Assembly (NCBI GenBank): GCA_944472155.2 | Contig: OX235272.1 | Location: 97,160,020-97,224,019 of the forward strand | Direction of reading: 5' to 3' | Origin: Trichobilharzia szidati | Lineage: Eukaryota; Platyhelminthes; Trematoda; Strigeidida; Schistosomatidae | Length of the DNA stretch: 64,000 nt | Shown: in pieces, positions 23,061 through 33,900 of the stretch | Layout: each line of letters opens with the position of its first letter | Position numbering within the stretch: position 1 is the first letter of the stretch | Notes under the pieces: generated by a model | What the model was told of the DNA's origin: nothing | Database searches by the model: none | The model's input: only the letters and a program-made list of their open reading frames with translations | Program-made: the position numbers and the translations under genes

Positions 23061-23660
23061 CTTATAAGCATAATAAAGATGTTCAGAGGATATATAAGAA
23101 ATGAGACAGGGTGTAAGTGCATTTACCTTGTTGGTATATTGCTTGTAATATCAAAATGATGCCAAGTTATCAACATCACAGAAGATATGTTTATATCAAA
23201 CAAAATTTAATACCAAGTTTGATAATGAACCAACTTCAGTTAGCGAATCACTTAAAATCAGGAAGTACTGAACACCTGTTTCATCCACGTTTGGGACTCC
23301 CTGTGTGTGAATTAAGGAACAGACACTGGAACTCATTAGTTCAGGCTTTCTTAATCTCACCGATAAATATCGCTATTCATAAACACAAATTGTGGCACAG
23401 GTACTCTTCTGTCGGGTTAGGTAGTTATAAGGGTGGTAATGACGCTTACTAGTAAAGGTGAAAATGGTAATGTGGTAAAAGAACTACCGAATTAGCTATC
23501 CACCAGTTAAGTCAACATTCTTGATTAGAAAAGGTACATTGGCTTATTCAATAATTAAGTATGCATGGGTTAAAACAGTTGAGGAGTTTCATGAATAATT
23601 AAATATCTTTAGTCCTGATATATGGCGTTCATACAAAAAGAACTTAAGGTTACTAGAAAA
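23061..23660. other. Unassigned stretch
   Basis: A 111-codon frame at 23117-23449 shows no recognised domain. Nothing else was seen. Confidence 0.35.
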
Positions 23661-23664
23661 AGCA

Positions 23665-23830
23665 TAGTATCAGATTTTGGTTGGTGCTGACTGGCAGTAG
23701 AATCCAGGAAACGAATTTCGTCTGATTTGGGACTAAGTTGTACCTGCACTTATTGTGAGACTCGAACGCTCCACCCATCGCTTCAACTATCATAGCACTA
23801 TCCACTAGGCCACGAGAAATGTTAATCAAC
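23665..23830 (-). repeat. Sm-alpha-type hammerhead SINE
   Basis: On the minus strand there is an A box gtggcctagtggatagtgc (about 23817-23799) and a B box gttcgagtctcac (about 23770-23758). They are followed by a hammerhead remnant acttagtcccaaatcagacg then aaattcgtttcctgg (about 23738-23702). Stem II and GAAA match the schistosome ribozyme well, but the CTGATGA strand has lost bases, so cleavage is unlikely. Confidence 0.62.
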
Positions 23831-23861
23831 TTAAAAACAAATAGTATCAAATTCATGAATA

Positions 23862-24100
23862 ATGGATCGGACACACGTTGAGGAGACCGTCAGGTGACAT
23901 CGTACACCAGACATACCCTTGAGTGGGGAACGACGAGTTGGGTATTGGTCTGAGGAGACATGAAGGAGATCGTGTGAAGAGATGAAAGCTTATGAACAAT
24001 CGCGGGCCCAGATGAAGGGGACTAAAGAAAACAAGATAAAATGGAAATGTACTGTTGAAGCCCTATGCTCCACTGGAAAACCAAGGGAATAATAATAACA
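23862..24100 (+). mobile_element. LINE-A 3'-end fragment
   Basis: The fragment starts ggatcggacacacgttgagg (the [10 protein letters not shown] region) and runs through gtcaggtgacatcgtacacc, gaagccctatgctccact and aaccaagggaataataataa. It is 5'-truncated to the last 240 bases and ends in TAA repeats. Confidence 0.78.
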
Positions 24101-24289
24101 ATGAATATTACTAACAATTAGCGAAACTTAGGTTGGAGAGCTAATATTGATGTCATAGGTGATGATGGAAGGTGATATAACAACGTAGATTATAACAGGC
24201 ATTGAATAAAAGAGATATCCATAATAGGCATGTACAAGAAACTCGATGAAACTGTAGTGTGAAGTAGTAGCAAATGTTATTTCTTAAAC

Positions 24290-24495
24290 TTATTTTTCAA
24301 TTCCTTTTTGTTCGGAGTGGAACATATAGCCCCATAAACTTTGGAGTTTCAGTAACACTGGTGTTACTCTTTTTTACGGGGCAAGGTTGCTAGCCTCTTG
24401 CAAAATCTGCCCTTTTAACGGGCTTACTAATGACTAAGTGAGGGTTAGGAGTACGTCAATCGACCTGGGCTCGAACCCCGGCCACAGCAGCAGAT
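24290..24495 (-). repeat. tRNA-LINE composite SINE, family 2
   Basis: On the minus strand there is a B box ggggttcgagccc (about 24480-24468) and a body with gcaagaggctagcaac and ccgtaaaaaagagtaacacc. The tail gggctatatgttccactccg, then aaggaatt, matches the LINE-A 3' end (gccctatgttccactcgg...aagggaata). The body resembles the LINE-A 5' region. A-box sequence is weak. Confidence 0.6.
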
Positions 24496-26221
24496 GGTAT
24501 ACAGCTCAATAACTATGTGAAGGTTTGCTTGATCAGATGCGAAGGTGTATATAGTCTGATGAATTTTGCAAGGTAGCCCAACTTCAAAAGATCCGGAAAC
24601 CATAACAGAGATCCCTAAATAAGTTGACCATTTGCCAACTGTAGGACCATGACAAATCTGCTGTTTTCCTCTTTAACACTTCTCCATAAGATTAAATGCA
24701 AAATATGTATATGCAAAATTCATACATACATACATATTACAGATACATGAGAGAAAATTAGCGACATACAAAAGTCACCTGTGTTGAAATAATACATTAA
24801 GAAGTGAAGAAAAACAAAGAAAGAAACAGTGGGAGAGAGAGAGGGGGAAGAGCAGAAGTGTAGTATAAAATGATCATCACCTTCAACGCCCATATAAAAA
24901 AGAAGAAATGGCTAGATTATACAAAACAAAACAAGGAGAAACAATTTTGTTTCGTTTAAAATTGAATATTAACAATAGAGGACTAAAACAAAATATATTT
25001 TATTATAATATTAGGTAAAGAAAAAGCTTCTTTCATCATTCAAATAAAAGCAACAATGTTACTACTCACTTATAAATACTTTGTTGTTACTGAAATCACG
25101 ATAGCAGGAATCAGGTTTTTTGTTTGTAAAAAAAAGATGAAAATTACTGTTACCTTTAGAAAGCAATGAGTAACTTTTAAGCACAAAATGATTGCATAAG
25201 TTAGATTAATTTTTTTCAAAAACGACAATAAAATAACACGAATTGTAGACACATGGGGGTCGTAGGAGGTTGACAATCCTTCCTTCCTTTTAAACGCCAC
25301 ACTCGGATTTGTGTGTGTGTGTGTGAGTGTATCCGTGATTGATGGAGAAAAGGGTCGGTTAGAGACCAACCGTATTTATTTGTGAAAGGGAGACAGTAAA
25401 TGGTTTAAAGGAAAGACTAGCGGAATATGTGAAAGCATAAAGCGAAGTCGTCAGACCAGATGAATCAAACAAAACGCAGAGGATTTGTAATGAACAAAAA
25501 CACAAAAGTGGTGATGGGGGAAAATGAGAATTGATAAAAATGTTGCATACAAAGATCAGCCAGCCAGTACCAAACCACTGTGATAACATGGGAGAGAGGG
25601 AGAGCTACAAATTAACACATAAGATAGAGGGATCTTTTATAAAGCTGGTATTAAGAAATATGGTGAGTAACAATCAAGTCTTCCACTTTATTCTTCTAGT
25701 CCCGGATATCAAAAGATTAGAAAGCTGCAAAACATGATGAGACTTGGCAGAATAACCTACAGATCCATAACAGACGGTTTGTTAGATCACAAAAGAATTA
25801 GTAGAATAAGAAGAAAACAATTTATAAATAAAAGTTCAACATTTGAAAGTGTGCATTAGAAAGCGAAAAATAAAAACTAATTTTCATCGTCAGATGTATT
25901 ATCCTTATTATCCATATTAACCTTATTAGCAGGAATGCATTGTGAACACAAAAACACCATAGATAGGGTTGTATAAAAGAAGCGAAGGTAAGGTGTGAAA
26001 TATTAATCACTTTCTCGAGGCCATGAGGGTAGTGGTATCAGGAAAACCAACAACTTTTCATATGCATTCAGAATAAAAATTATAATACAAAATATGCGTA
26101 TACAAACAGAGACAACTTTACGTTAGATAGAACACAAACAAAAGCAGTAGTAGTGGTAATTAGTAGAAAAGAAAATATTATGAGATCAAACAACTGACTG
26201 GAGACAAGAAGTAAAAGTAAG
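24496..26221. other. Rap1 3' flank, no other gene seen
   Basis: This is AT-rich and contains a TG run at about 25312-25330. The minus-strand 3' UTR of Rap1 must lie here. A possible AATAAA signal (minus strand) sits near 25687-25692, within ctttattctt. Short minus-strand frames at 25070-25589 show no domain. Confidence 0.4.
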
Positions 26222-26308
26222 TTAGAGAATTAGACATTTTCGTTTCGATGTTTTCTGTTTCACTGGAGGCATTTGATTGTTGATTTGTCTCACAAGATCA
26301 ATAAAAAT
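26222..26308 (-). CDS. RAP1: Rap1 coding exon 3, C-terminal tail with CaaX box
   Basis: After a TTTACAG acceptor it reads [10 protein letters not shown], then a proline- and lysine-containing linker, then SKRKCLIL and a TAA stop (28 residues). This supplies the last helix and prenylation site missing from exon 2, in the correct phase. It is too short to stand out as an ORF. Confidence 0.93.
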   Translation of the reverse strand: MFIDLVRQINNQMPPVKQKTSKRKCLIL

Positions 26309-29300
26309 CTGTAAATAAAAAGTGATAGAAATAAAAGTTAAGGTTTTCTTCGGTATAGGCTTTGACAAAGAATGCTGCCTACGTAATGATATACCAAAGA
26401 AATAACACTTTTACACATATTTTGGTGGAGTCACTTTTTCAGAGTATTGATGAAACACATTCACCGTCAAACATCAAAAGTTTAAGAAGAGTACAACACA
26501 GCTATTAATCTTCGCTACTATTATACTTGATTATTATTAAATTAACCAAATTAGTAATTTACAGATTAACTAATTGATTAATTAATTAATTCAGTATACT
26601 GTCAGTCTACTCAAGTAGCTAGCCAAAATTTATATGGTTTGAACTGGTTCGATTGTCTGAGCTGAATCAATCAATCCTGACACACCAGTTTTGAGCTCGA
26701 CCCAAAACAGCGAGAAGGTAGTCAGGCTTCTACATCACTTCTATCTGACTAACAAGCACTACTGGTTGGTGTGAATAGTATTCAACTAATCACACCAATT
26801 AGTCAATCGGTAGTATATAACATGATGTGTCATTAATTTAGGTTTAAGACAATCTTCCAAGTTCTTTTAAGCTCTTATTCACCCATCGCTTTGATAAGCG
26901 AAACTATTTAACTTCGTAATATTGTTCCACAAAACTACCAATCAATAAATAATCTATCCAACATCGAAACACATGTTATATTGAAGGATACTGGAACAAC
27001 AAGCCTATGCTTGCTCAAGTTCAGAATCAGGAATATCTGTATATAATTTGAGAAAAGCATTACAGAATATTCAAGTATTCACTAGACTACATTTCCTAAT
27101 AACGAAGTGAACATCAGTATGACATAAGGGGACAGTTGTAATGAAAACCTTGTCGTTACGGGATTAGAATCAACAATCTTTGAGTTACTTGCTCCATTGA
27201 CTGACCTAGGAAGATTACTTGATTTTCTGCAGTGAGTCTTAGATTCGAATCCTAGTTCAACTACCTTGATTTAAACTACAGAGAAGTATTATTACAAACC
27301 CTTGTGGTTCTCAAAAGATTTAGTGAGTGAAGCGAAAAAAAAACATTTTGATTAAATGAATTCACTGTACTCTTACAACTGATAAGAAATAACTGTACGG
27401 AGCGGTTGCAATAGTATTTTATTAGTTCAATTCGATACACTAATTATAAGCAGTGCGACCAGAAGAAACAAAAAAAACACTAAATTAAAACTTATCATGA
27501 TTATACTTGAGTTTAAGATACTACAGTTCATATCAACAGTGTACAAGAAATACCAGAAGGGGAGGTAAAAAGGAATTGAAACGATAACACAAATAACAAA
27601 AAGGTAAGAGTTAATACAAAAAGAGGGATAGTACGGATGATAAATTCGACCCATAAATTCCAAAGATAGAGACTATCGTTTTTTATATCAAATAAAGTTA
27701 AACTAGGTGACTTATAATTTGAACACAAGTAACTTCACAGACTGGGAGTGGAGTATCTCAATTCGATTCTTCTAATCGCAAAAGCTTCCTGTGATTTTCG
27801 TCAGACAAACACAGCAAGTCTTTACAAATAACTATGCCAAGACATCACAAAACTTCATCTTGTCAGTTACATTGGTGCATTAAAAACACTACAGCATAAA
27901 AAATTTAACGTTCTTCAAAGAAATCATATTTTAAAACCATTTCGAACTGTATCTACCTTATTTTTGTACAAAAGTATCCATTGAAATTGCAGAGAAGGTC
28001 AATTCAAAATAATCTCGGGTTAAATCAAATACTTAAGGATCTCGAAGAAGAACCTACTGACATATTCAACAATTTATTGAAGCGTGGAAAATATAACCAG
28101 TTGTTATGGAGGTATTATATAACATGAAATTGAAGTTCTTTAGCAATGATAGCTTCAGATACTACATTAAATTAACATAATAGTAGAGGTGTGGTTCACT
28201 GCTTTTGGTAGTCGACTTTCAGTCGATGGATTTCAGGTCCAAATCCCGCCCCATCTACTTCAGCCTTAACAACTGAGTAGTATCACTAGCCTTCTCATTT
28301 CAAGCTCCAGCTTTGCAGTTACAGTAGGTGTGTTGTTTTCACAACACCCTCCCAATCTACACCGGGCTTCTTACCGTCCAAGCGAGGTTTAGGAGCCCGT
28401 CGACTGGGAATCCAGCCCGGACGATGAGCATAGTTGGCTACCACTGCGCCGTTGAACCAGTGACACAAACATTACAAGGGTGGAGTGTATCCATACAGTA
28501 TACAACCCTCTTCGAACCTTGCACACAACCACCAGGTCACGTGCTATCCAATTGTAGTTGACATCTCGCAACAAAAAGTCACGAGAACACCATCGGTGCA
28601 TATGACAGACTAGGCACATCAAAAGGTGTCCACCCAAGGCCTACAGGTTACAAGATGAGCTCTTGACCATTTAGCCACTGGGAAAAAGGAGGTTTGTACG
28701 TGTCGTTCCATCTTAGCACAGCGCAAGTATGTGATAAGAGTCGAACACGGTTAATATTGGATGCGGTCTGAGGGAATAGACAAGTGTCTAAACCAATTCC
28801 CCACATCCGTTATAGTGCTTTAAACACTCCGAAATTGGAAAGAACATGCTAGGGTTTTATGATAGTCGGACTGTCATTACTATTAAAATCATAGTAATAG
28901 GCGGGTCATTTGAGAAAGATATCAAAAACAACAAACAATCGAGTATACTTCAAAACAAGCTCCATGGTCAAGCCAACCAGTGATCTCTGAACACAGCTAC
29001 CGAATGCCAAATTCACATTTAATGCAGATTTAAATGCACATCGACCGATGTTACTGCACGAAGTATAATTTATGAAAGAAACTAATTTATTCATGTGATT
29101 TACTAGTCGCTGTTAAACATAGAGCCTTCAATAATAATATTGGTAACAATAAAAAGTGTGTTCATGAAATATGAAACAGCATCCATTATAAATGCACCTC
29201 CGACTAAACAGTGATACAATTATCGAAACTACTAAAAAAGTTGGTTTAGAAAATAAAATTAAGTGTTTCAAGTCTGGTCACTAGTTTACATCAGTTATAG

Positions 29301-32271
29301 AACCATCGGAAAACCTGGGAATACTGGAGAGCTATTTCGTCCGAGTTTGGGAGTGTTTATCAATACGCACCCACCAGGGTTCGAACCCAGGACCCCCGGT
29401 TACAAGGCGAACTCATAGACTATTCGGCAATTGAAACCCAATCCAATGGCCCATGAATTCCAACTGCTACTGAGGAGTCCCAAACTAGAACAAACAGCTG
29501 TCTAATACTCCCAGGTCTTCTAATGGTTCCCTAACTTATGTCAACTCGTGATCAAACTTGTAACCAATCAAATCCCTGCAAAACAAACACTTGATAAGCA
29601 AGTGTTTCAGTTAAATGGCATGATTTTAATCAAATGGAGTTATTGACACCTGAAGAGAATTCAACTGTTTTTCAACTACTCATATTATACTACAGTGTTT
29701 GATGGTAGGGCCAGAATTCTCCAGAGTAATTACAAGAATGTTTAACTGGGATACACAAACTGCATGAAAAGAGAAATAGTACAAGCATCTATCTAGCCTG
29801 GTAAGATGTTTGATAGCTTCATAACACCGATTTTAAAACTAGAAATGTTTAAACAGAATGATAACACAAGTCACCTTATCAAAAGGTTTTGCATACTTCA
29901 GATCTGAAAGGTATACTTCCGACATCTTTCCAAATATACTCACAGTGTTTACCAAACCAAAAAAAACAGACGGCACCTCTCATCCAAATTTATCCTTTAT
30001 ACATTCATTTTGTAGATACATTGTGTAGACACACTGAGGTGATTCATAAGAAGTTTACAGATATTCAACACTTTTAAATAGCTAAGTTGATTTGCTTTAC
30101 AACAATTAATTGAAGATTGATCACAAATTTATTTTAACTGTTTTCACAATAAAAGAGAAATGTCTGAACGAGGCACAATGGCTAGACGCAATCATACATA
30201 TATACTGCCTTTTAGCGGAATGTATTCCCCCTATTCTTGATATCAGAAATATTGCCTACATTATTCGTTAGACATCTCACCATTCTTATTTGTCGTGATT
30301 TTAATAACTGTAGTGACTCCAGATATTGTAAATTCTTATTCCAACAAACTAAGGTGAATATAAAGTGGAACTAACAGTTTTACTCAAATCCATTTAGTTT
30401 CAGAGGACAAATGAGCACAAGTAGTATCAGAAACAAAGTTACAATAGATGCACAATTACAATTCATCAGAAACGTAAGAATTCAACACATTCCAAACATC
30501 CAGCATAGTTGTCACATTTTTACAACAACATGAACTGAACTGAGTTGATGCAGCAAGTATTTTAACAATTCATCAGTTTTGAAATACAGACAAACCGAAA
30601 TGAATACCTTTAGACTAATGCATATACGTACAAAGCATAAATGAAGTATGTGTATGCATGTTAGAGTATGGAGAACACAAATTGTATAAAAACTAACATT
30701 GAAAACCAACCAAATCATAGAATGATTAGATGTCCTACTTTACCGTAGTGAGTATAAGCAGTACGCGTTTCTTCAAGGCAAGCTACACTAAACCACAAAT
30801 CATAGGGGTGCTAATTTGAGTACACGTGTGACTTGAGTTCCTTACGCGAACATCTTATTTGTTTACAATTGTCCTAAACATAGTAGGTCAAAATTTTGAT
30901 AGTATACGTTAACGAAACCACGCGTCTCACTAGTAATTAGGAAATTAAAGTTATCTACAAATGTCATATAGGATTTAACAAAAGCATTTGCAAAAATTGA
31001 GATAGGGTAATAGAAAAACCATCACACAAAATACAATACATTATCCAAGTAGGAAGACATGAAACACAAAGGTTATGTGCCACAAATGAAGAGAGAAACA
31101 TACCTCATTAACATTTATTTTAGCTTTGGCACTTGTTTCCATAAATGTACAGTTTAACTGCCTGCTCAGCAGTTGACCTTGTTCACGACCGACTACTCTT
31201 TCTTGCTCTAAGTCACACTTGTTTCCCACAAGTATGAGAGGAACATTAACATCATCTTTGACACGCTGAATTTGCTGATGTAAGTCTGTTAAATCATTAA
31301 AACTAGACTGTGATGTGATTGAATAGCATAAGACAAAACCTTGACCATTCTTCATGTACAAATCACGCATCGCGGTAAATTGTTCCTGTTATAACGAACA
31401 GAATGCAGAATTAGGTCTGAGTAAAAGCAAATCATAGAGAAAGTTGAAAATTCTACACACACGCGCCCATACAGTCAACTTTTGTTCTCGATAACTATAA
31501 TGTACCGTTATTGCTGTCTTCATGATAAAGTAATATGGAGCTATGTGTCACTGGGCTAGGCGCTCGACTTCTAAACACTAGACCACGGGTTCGGACCCTG
31601 CCCCACCGACCGAGGTTTGAGCAACCACGAAGTATCATCAGCACTTATACAGTAGGTGTGACTCATCGACAACTGTATAGTAATGCTAGTTCTTATTAAG
31701 TAAAATAATTTAAAGTAGTAAATCAAAAAGCCAAAGAAATTGGAGGAGACATATTTTAGTACTTTTAATGAGCAAAGCAATAGTCTACTTTTAAACTATC
31801 AACAATTCTACAACCTGTTTATCCTATGTACACAATAAGTGTGAGTAGATAAATTAAAACACAAGGTTATTTGTCGAAGTAAAGATTAACTAAGTTGGTA
31901 GTAGTGTCATTCCCATATTAAAAAATCAATAAAAGCTTTTGTTTCATTAAAACGGGTTAAAACTAAGGTTGTTTTATCAAGTGTATCTTTATTTGAAAAT
32001 TAACAACTACACAGCAATAAATTTTCCTGGAACATAAACTATTACCCAAATTTATAACGTACAACTACATTTACATAAAATAACTTACCGTGCCAGCTGT
32101 ATCAAGAATTTCTAGCATGCACTGCCTGTCATCGATTTGGATTTGCTTTCTGTAACTGTCCTCTATCGTTGGGTCATATTTCTCCACAAATATCCCTTGA
32201 ACGAACTGCACAGTTAATGCACTTTTCCCAACGCCTCCACTTCCTAGAACCACAAGCTTGTACTCTTGCAT
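26222..32271 (-). CDS. RAP1: Rap1-type small GTPase, three coding exons
   Basis: This is a Ras-family molecular switch, expected to be membrane-anchored and to act in adhesion and MAPK-linked signalling. The coding exons are 32271-32089, 31385-31104 and 26308-26222, all joined in phase 0 with GT-AG introns, giving 183 residues (vertebrate Rap1 has 184). Motifs follow Ras numbering: P-loop GSGGVGKS 10-17, effector YDPTIEDSY 32-40, DTAG 57-60, NKCD 116-119, ETSAK 144-148. Thr61 in place of the Ras glutamine, Lys31 and Ser39 point to Rap1 rather than Ras or Rap2. The C-terminus, KRKCLIL, is a polybasic stretch plus a CaaX box whose final Leu predicts geranylgeranylation. All catalytic motifs are intact. 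The 5' UTR and promoter were not defined. The long second intron carries repeats. Confidence 0.95.
26590..26850 (-). repeat. MITE-like repeat copy in Rap1 intron 2
   Basis: On the minus strand this matches 4060-4265 and 16221-16400: tactaccgattgac, cacaccaaccagtag, cagctcagacaatcg and ggctagctact. One terminal repeat (around 26770-26825) is clear; the other is diverged. Confidence 0.5.
28196..28680. repeat. Cluster of tRNA-like SINE pieces in Rap1 intron 2
   Basis: Three heads are visible. On plus at 28196-28345 there is family 3 (a tcaggtccaaatcccg B box, then ccatctacttcagcctt and gagtagtatcac). On minus at 28455-28330 there is ggcgcagtggtagcc (A box) and ctggattcccagtcg (B box) with a family-2-like tail. 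On minus at 28680-28600 there is a cagtggctaaatgg A box of the hammerhead family. They seem to be nested or adjacent insertions. Confidence 0.5.
29275..29590. repeat. Hammerhead SINE unit with two opposed hammerhead remnants
   Basis: Minus-strand part 29465-29275: B box gggttcgaaccctgg (about 29385-29365), then a hammerhead remnant with cactcccaaactcgg and acgaaatagc (about 29335-29305), and a tail like that at 55905. Plus-strand part 29465-29590: actgctactgaggagtccc, aaactagaacaaacagc, tgtct, and the tail. The same opposed arrangement occurs at 55905-56290. Both cores carry changes at conserved positions. It lies in Rap1 intron 2. Confidence 0.6.
31104..31385 (-). CDS. RAP1: Rap1 coding exon 2 (residues 62-155)
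   Basis: It opens [10 protein letters not shown] after an AACAG acceptor and ends INVNE before the donor GTATGT. It holds switch II, NKCD and the SAK motif. The frame runs on past the donor into intron, which would give a wrong C-terminus if not spliced. Confidence 0.95.
31535..31680 (+). repeat. tRNA-related SINE, family 3, in Rap1 intron 1
   Basis: A weak A box gtgtcactgggctagg and B box gggttcggaccctg are followed by ccccaccgaccgagg and agtatcatcagcacttatac. It shares the family tail with 28196 and 12800. Confidence 0.55.
32089..32271 (-). CDS. RAP1: Rap1 coding exon 1 (residues 1-61)
   Basis: It starts [10 protein letters not shown] at 32271 and ends DTAGT, followed by the donor GTAAGT at 32088 downward. 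It holds the P-loop, switch I effector loop and Thr61. Confidence 0.95.
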
Positions 32272-33900
32272 GAGGTTTTAAACCGAATAATTTCTATGTA
32301 ACAGGTATTTAAGTGGATCAAATAGACACAAAAATTCAAAAGACCAGATGCTGCCAAATATTTCTCCTTTTTACGATAAAAGGTTACAACACCTGAAAAA
32401 AATAAAATCTATTCAGCAAACAAGTTACGACAAAGAGACAGTTATCGATTTGTGTTCTCAAAGTAAAAGCAAACCCATTATAGGGTTTTTGGTAAGTCCT
32501 CCACAACTCTGTATGACCGGAAAATAAGTCTCGTCTACCATCTAGTTTAACCACTTATGATAAACATGTCAGAAATTGTTACGAAATAACAAGGATTTTG
32601 AGATAAGCCTTCAACAGTGAAATGCAAAAGAAGTACTACTTATTCCTGAAAATACAATAGCTTAGGAAAGCAAAACAAAGTGGTTACTTTTGATCCTATT
32701 TGTGTGGAAAATCATACCTAAGACTATGGGTAGTAGTGAGATTTTGCCACTCAAATAACATGAAAGCACAGTACATAAAAACTACCCCAGTATCAACAGC
32801 CACATGCGTAACGTCTTGAAGCCTTTAGAGAAGAGACTTGCAATAAGTTCAATATGAATTTCAAAAACACCAAATATGAATGCTAAATTTATACCTATCG
32901 AATCGTACTGTTGAAATGCAGAGAATCATAGAAACAAAACAAAGTCATCAACTGATTTATTATCAAAATTTCTTTGGTATAGTTTATTCATATATTTATA
33001 CACTATACCATAGTATTTATATGTTATTTGGCAAAGCTAGTCATGAGTACAGACAAACGACTGCTGCAATTGCAACAGTCGTTTGTCGTTTGGGTATAGT
33101 TGACTATACGGTGCACTTATTTTATTAAGGACAAATAACATTTTTGCTCGACATAAAACATGTTCGGAGTGTGATTTGCTAATCACATCTCTTAGTCTGA
33201 GTGATCAGTCTTACAACAAATCTATTGAATGGAATTTCTTTCTGAGTTTTCATCTGCCTGCGAATTTATTTCCTTTGCACACAGTCCCAGTTAGCACTTT
33301 TCACTAGCACATATTTGACTAGAAGTTATAACTTTCAGTGAAATAATGGATGACCATAAATTCTGACACAAATAACAACACGCGAAAGTCCAGGCTATAC
33401 TGCTGTAAGTCATGAAAGATGATCGAATCTAAAAAGAACGTCATCACATATAACGTTGCGAAACAAACAAGACTAGCAATTTACAGTTATATTTCCCTTT
33501 AACTTCTTTCCAAACGATACAGGAAATAAATCTCATAAGATAACTATGTTTAGTTCACATAAATATTTTAAACTGTAAATAACAGCAATTCATTGCATTT
33601 AATTTTTAAAAGGCTGAAGATCCCTATTGATTATATGCTTAAATAGTATACTAACAATGGAAACTGCAAAACCAGCTTGTATTAAACCCACACTGGGAAA
33701 TACCAAAATTTACCCTAGACTCAATAAACGCGCTATAACTACACGCGCTATCATGCAGCTTTTAGATGGTTTCAAACTATGCTGGGTTAAATTCAAGCCT
33801 TTCCGAAAAAAAGCTATTGTGGTGGAATCGATATTAATTGCAATCGTTTCAAAACCATAGAATGGTCGAAAGAGTCATAAAAATGTTGGTTCAATTGTAG
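32272..33900. other. Rap1 upstream flank
   Basis: Rap1's promoter and 5' UTR (minus strand) should lie here, but no TATA box or start site could be called. No other gene was seen; frames at 32880-33125 and 33627-33857 lack domains. A strong hairpin is listed separately. Confidence 0.4.
33052..33087. repeat. 36-base near-perfect inverted repeat
   Basis: The arm gacaaacgactg (33052-33063) is the exact reverse complement of 33076-33087. The centre tgcaattgca is itself palindromic, so 17 of 18 base pairs form. It lies about 780 bases upstream of the Rap1 start codon. Function is unknown. Confidence 0.7.

Noticed and set aside
31041..31103. Rap1 exon 2 read through to its frame stop
   Set aside because: It would replace the last helix and CaaX box by unrelated residues. 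A donor GTATGT follows INVNE, and a proper terminal exon exists at 26308-26222.
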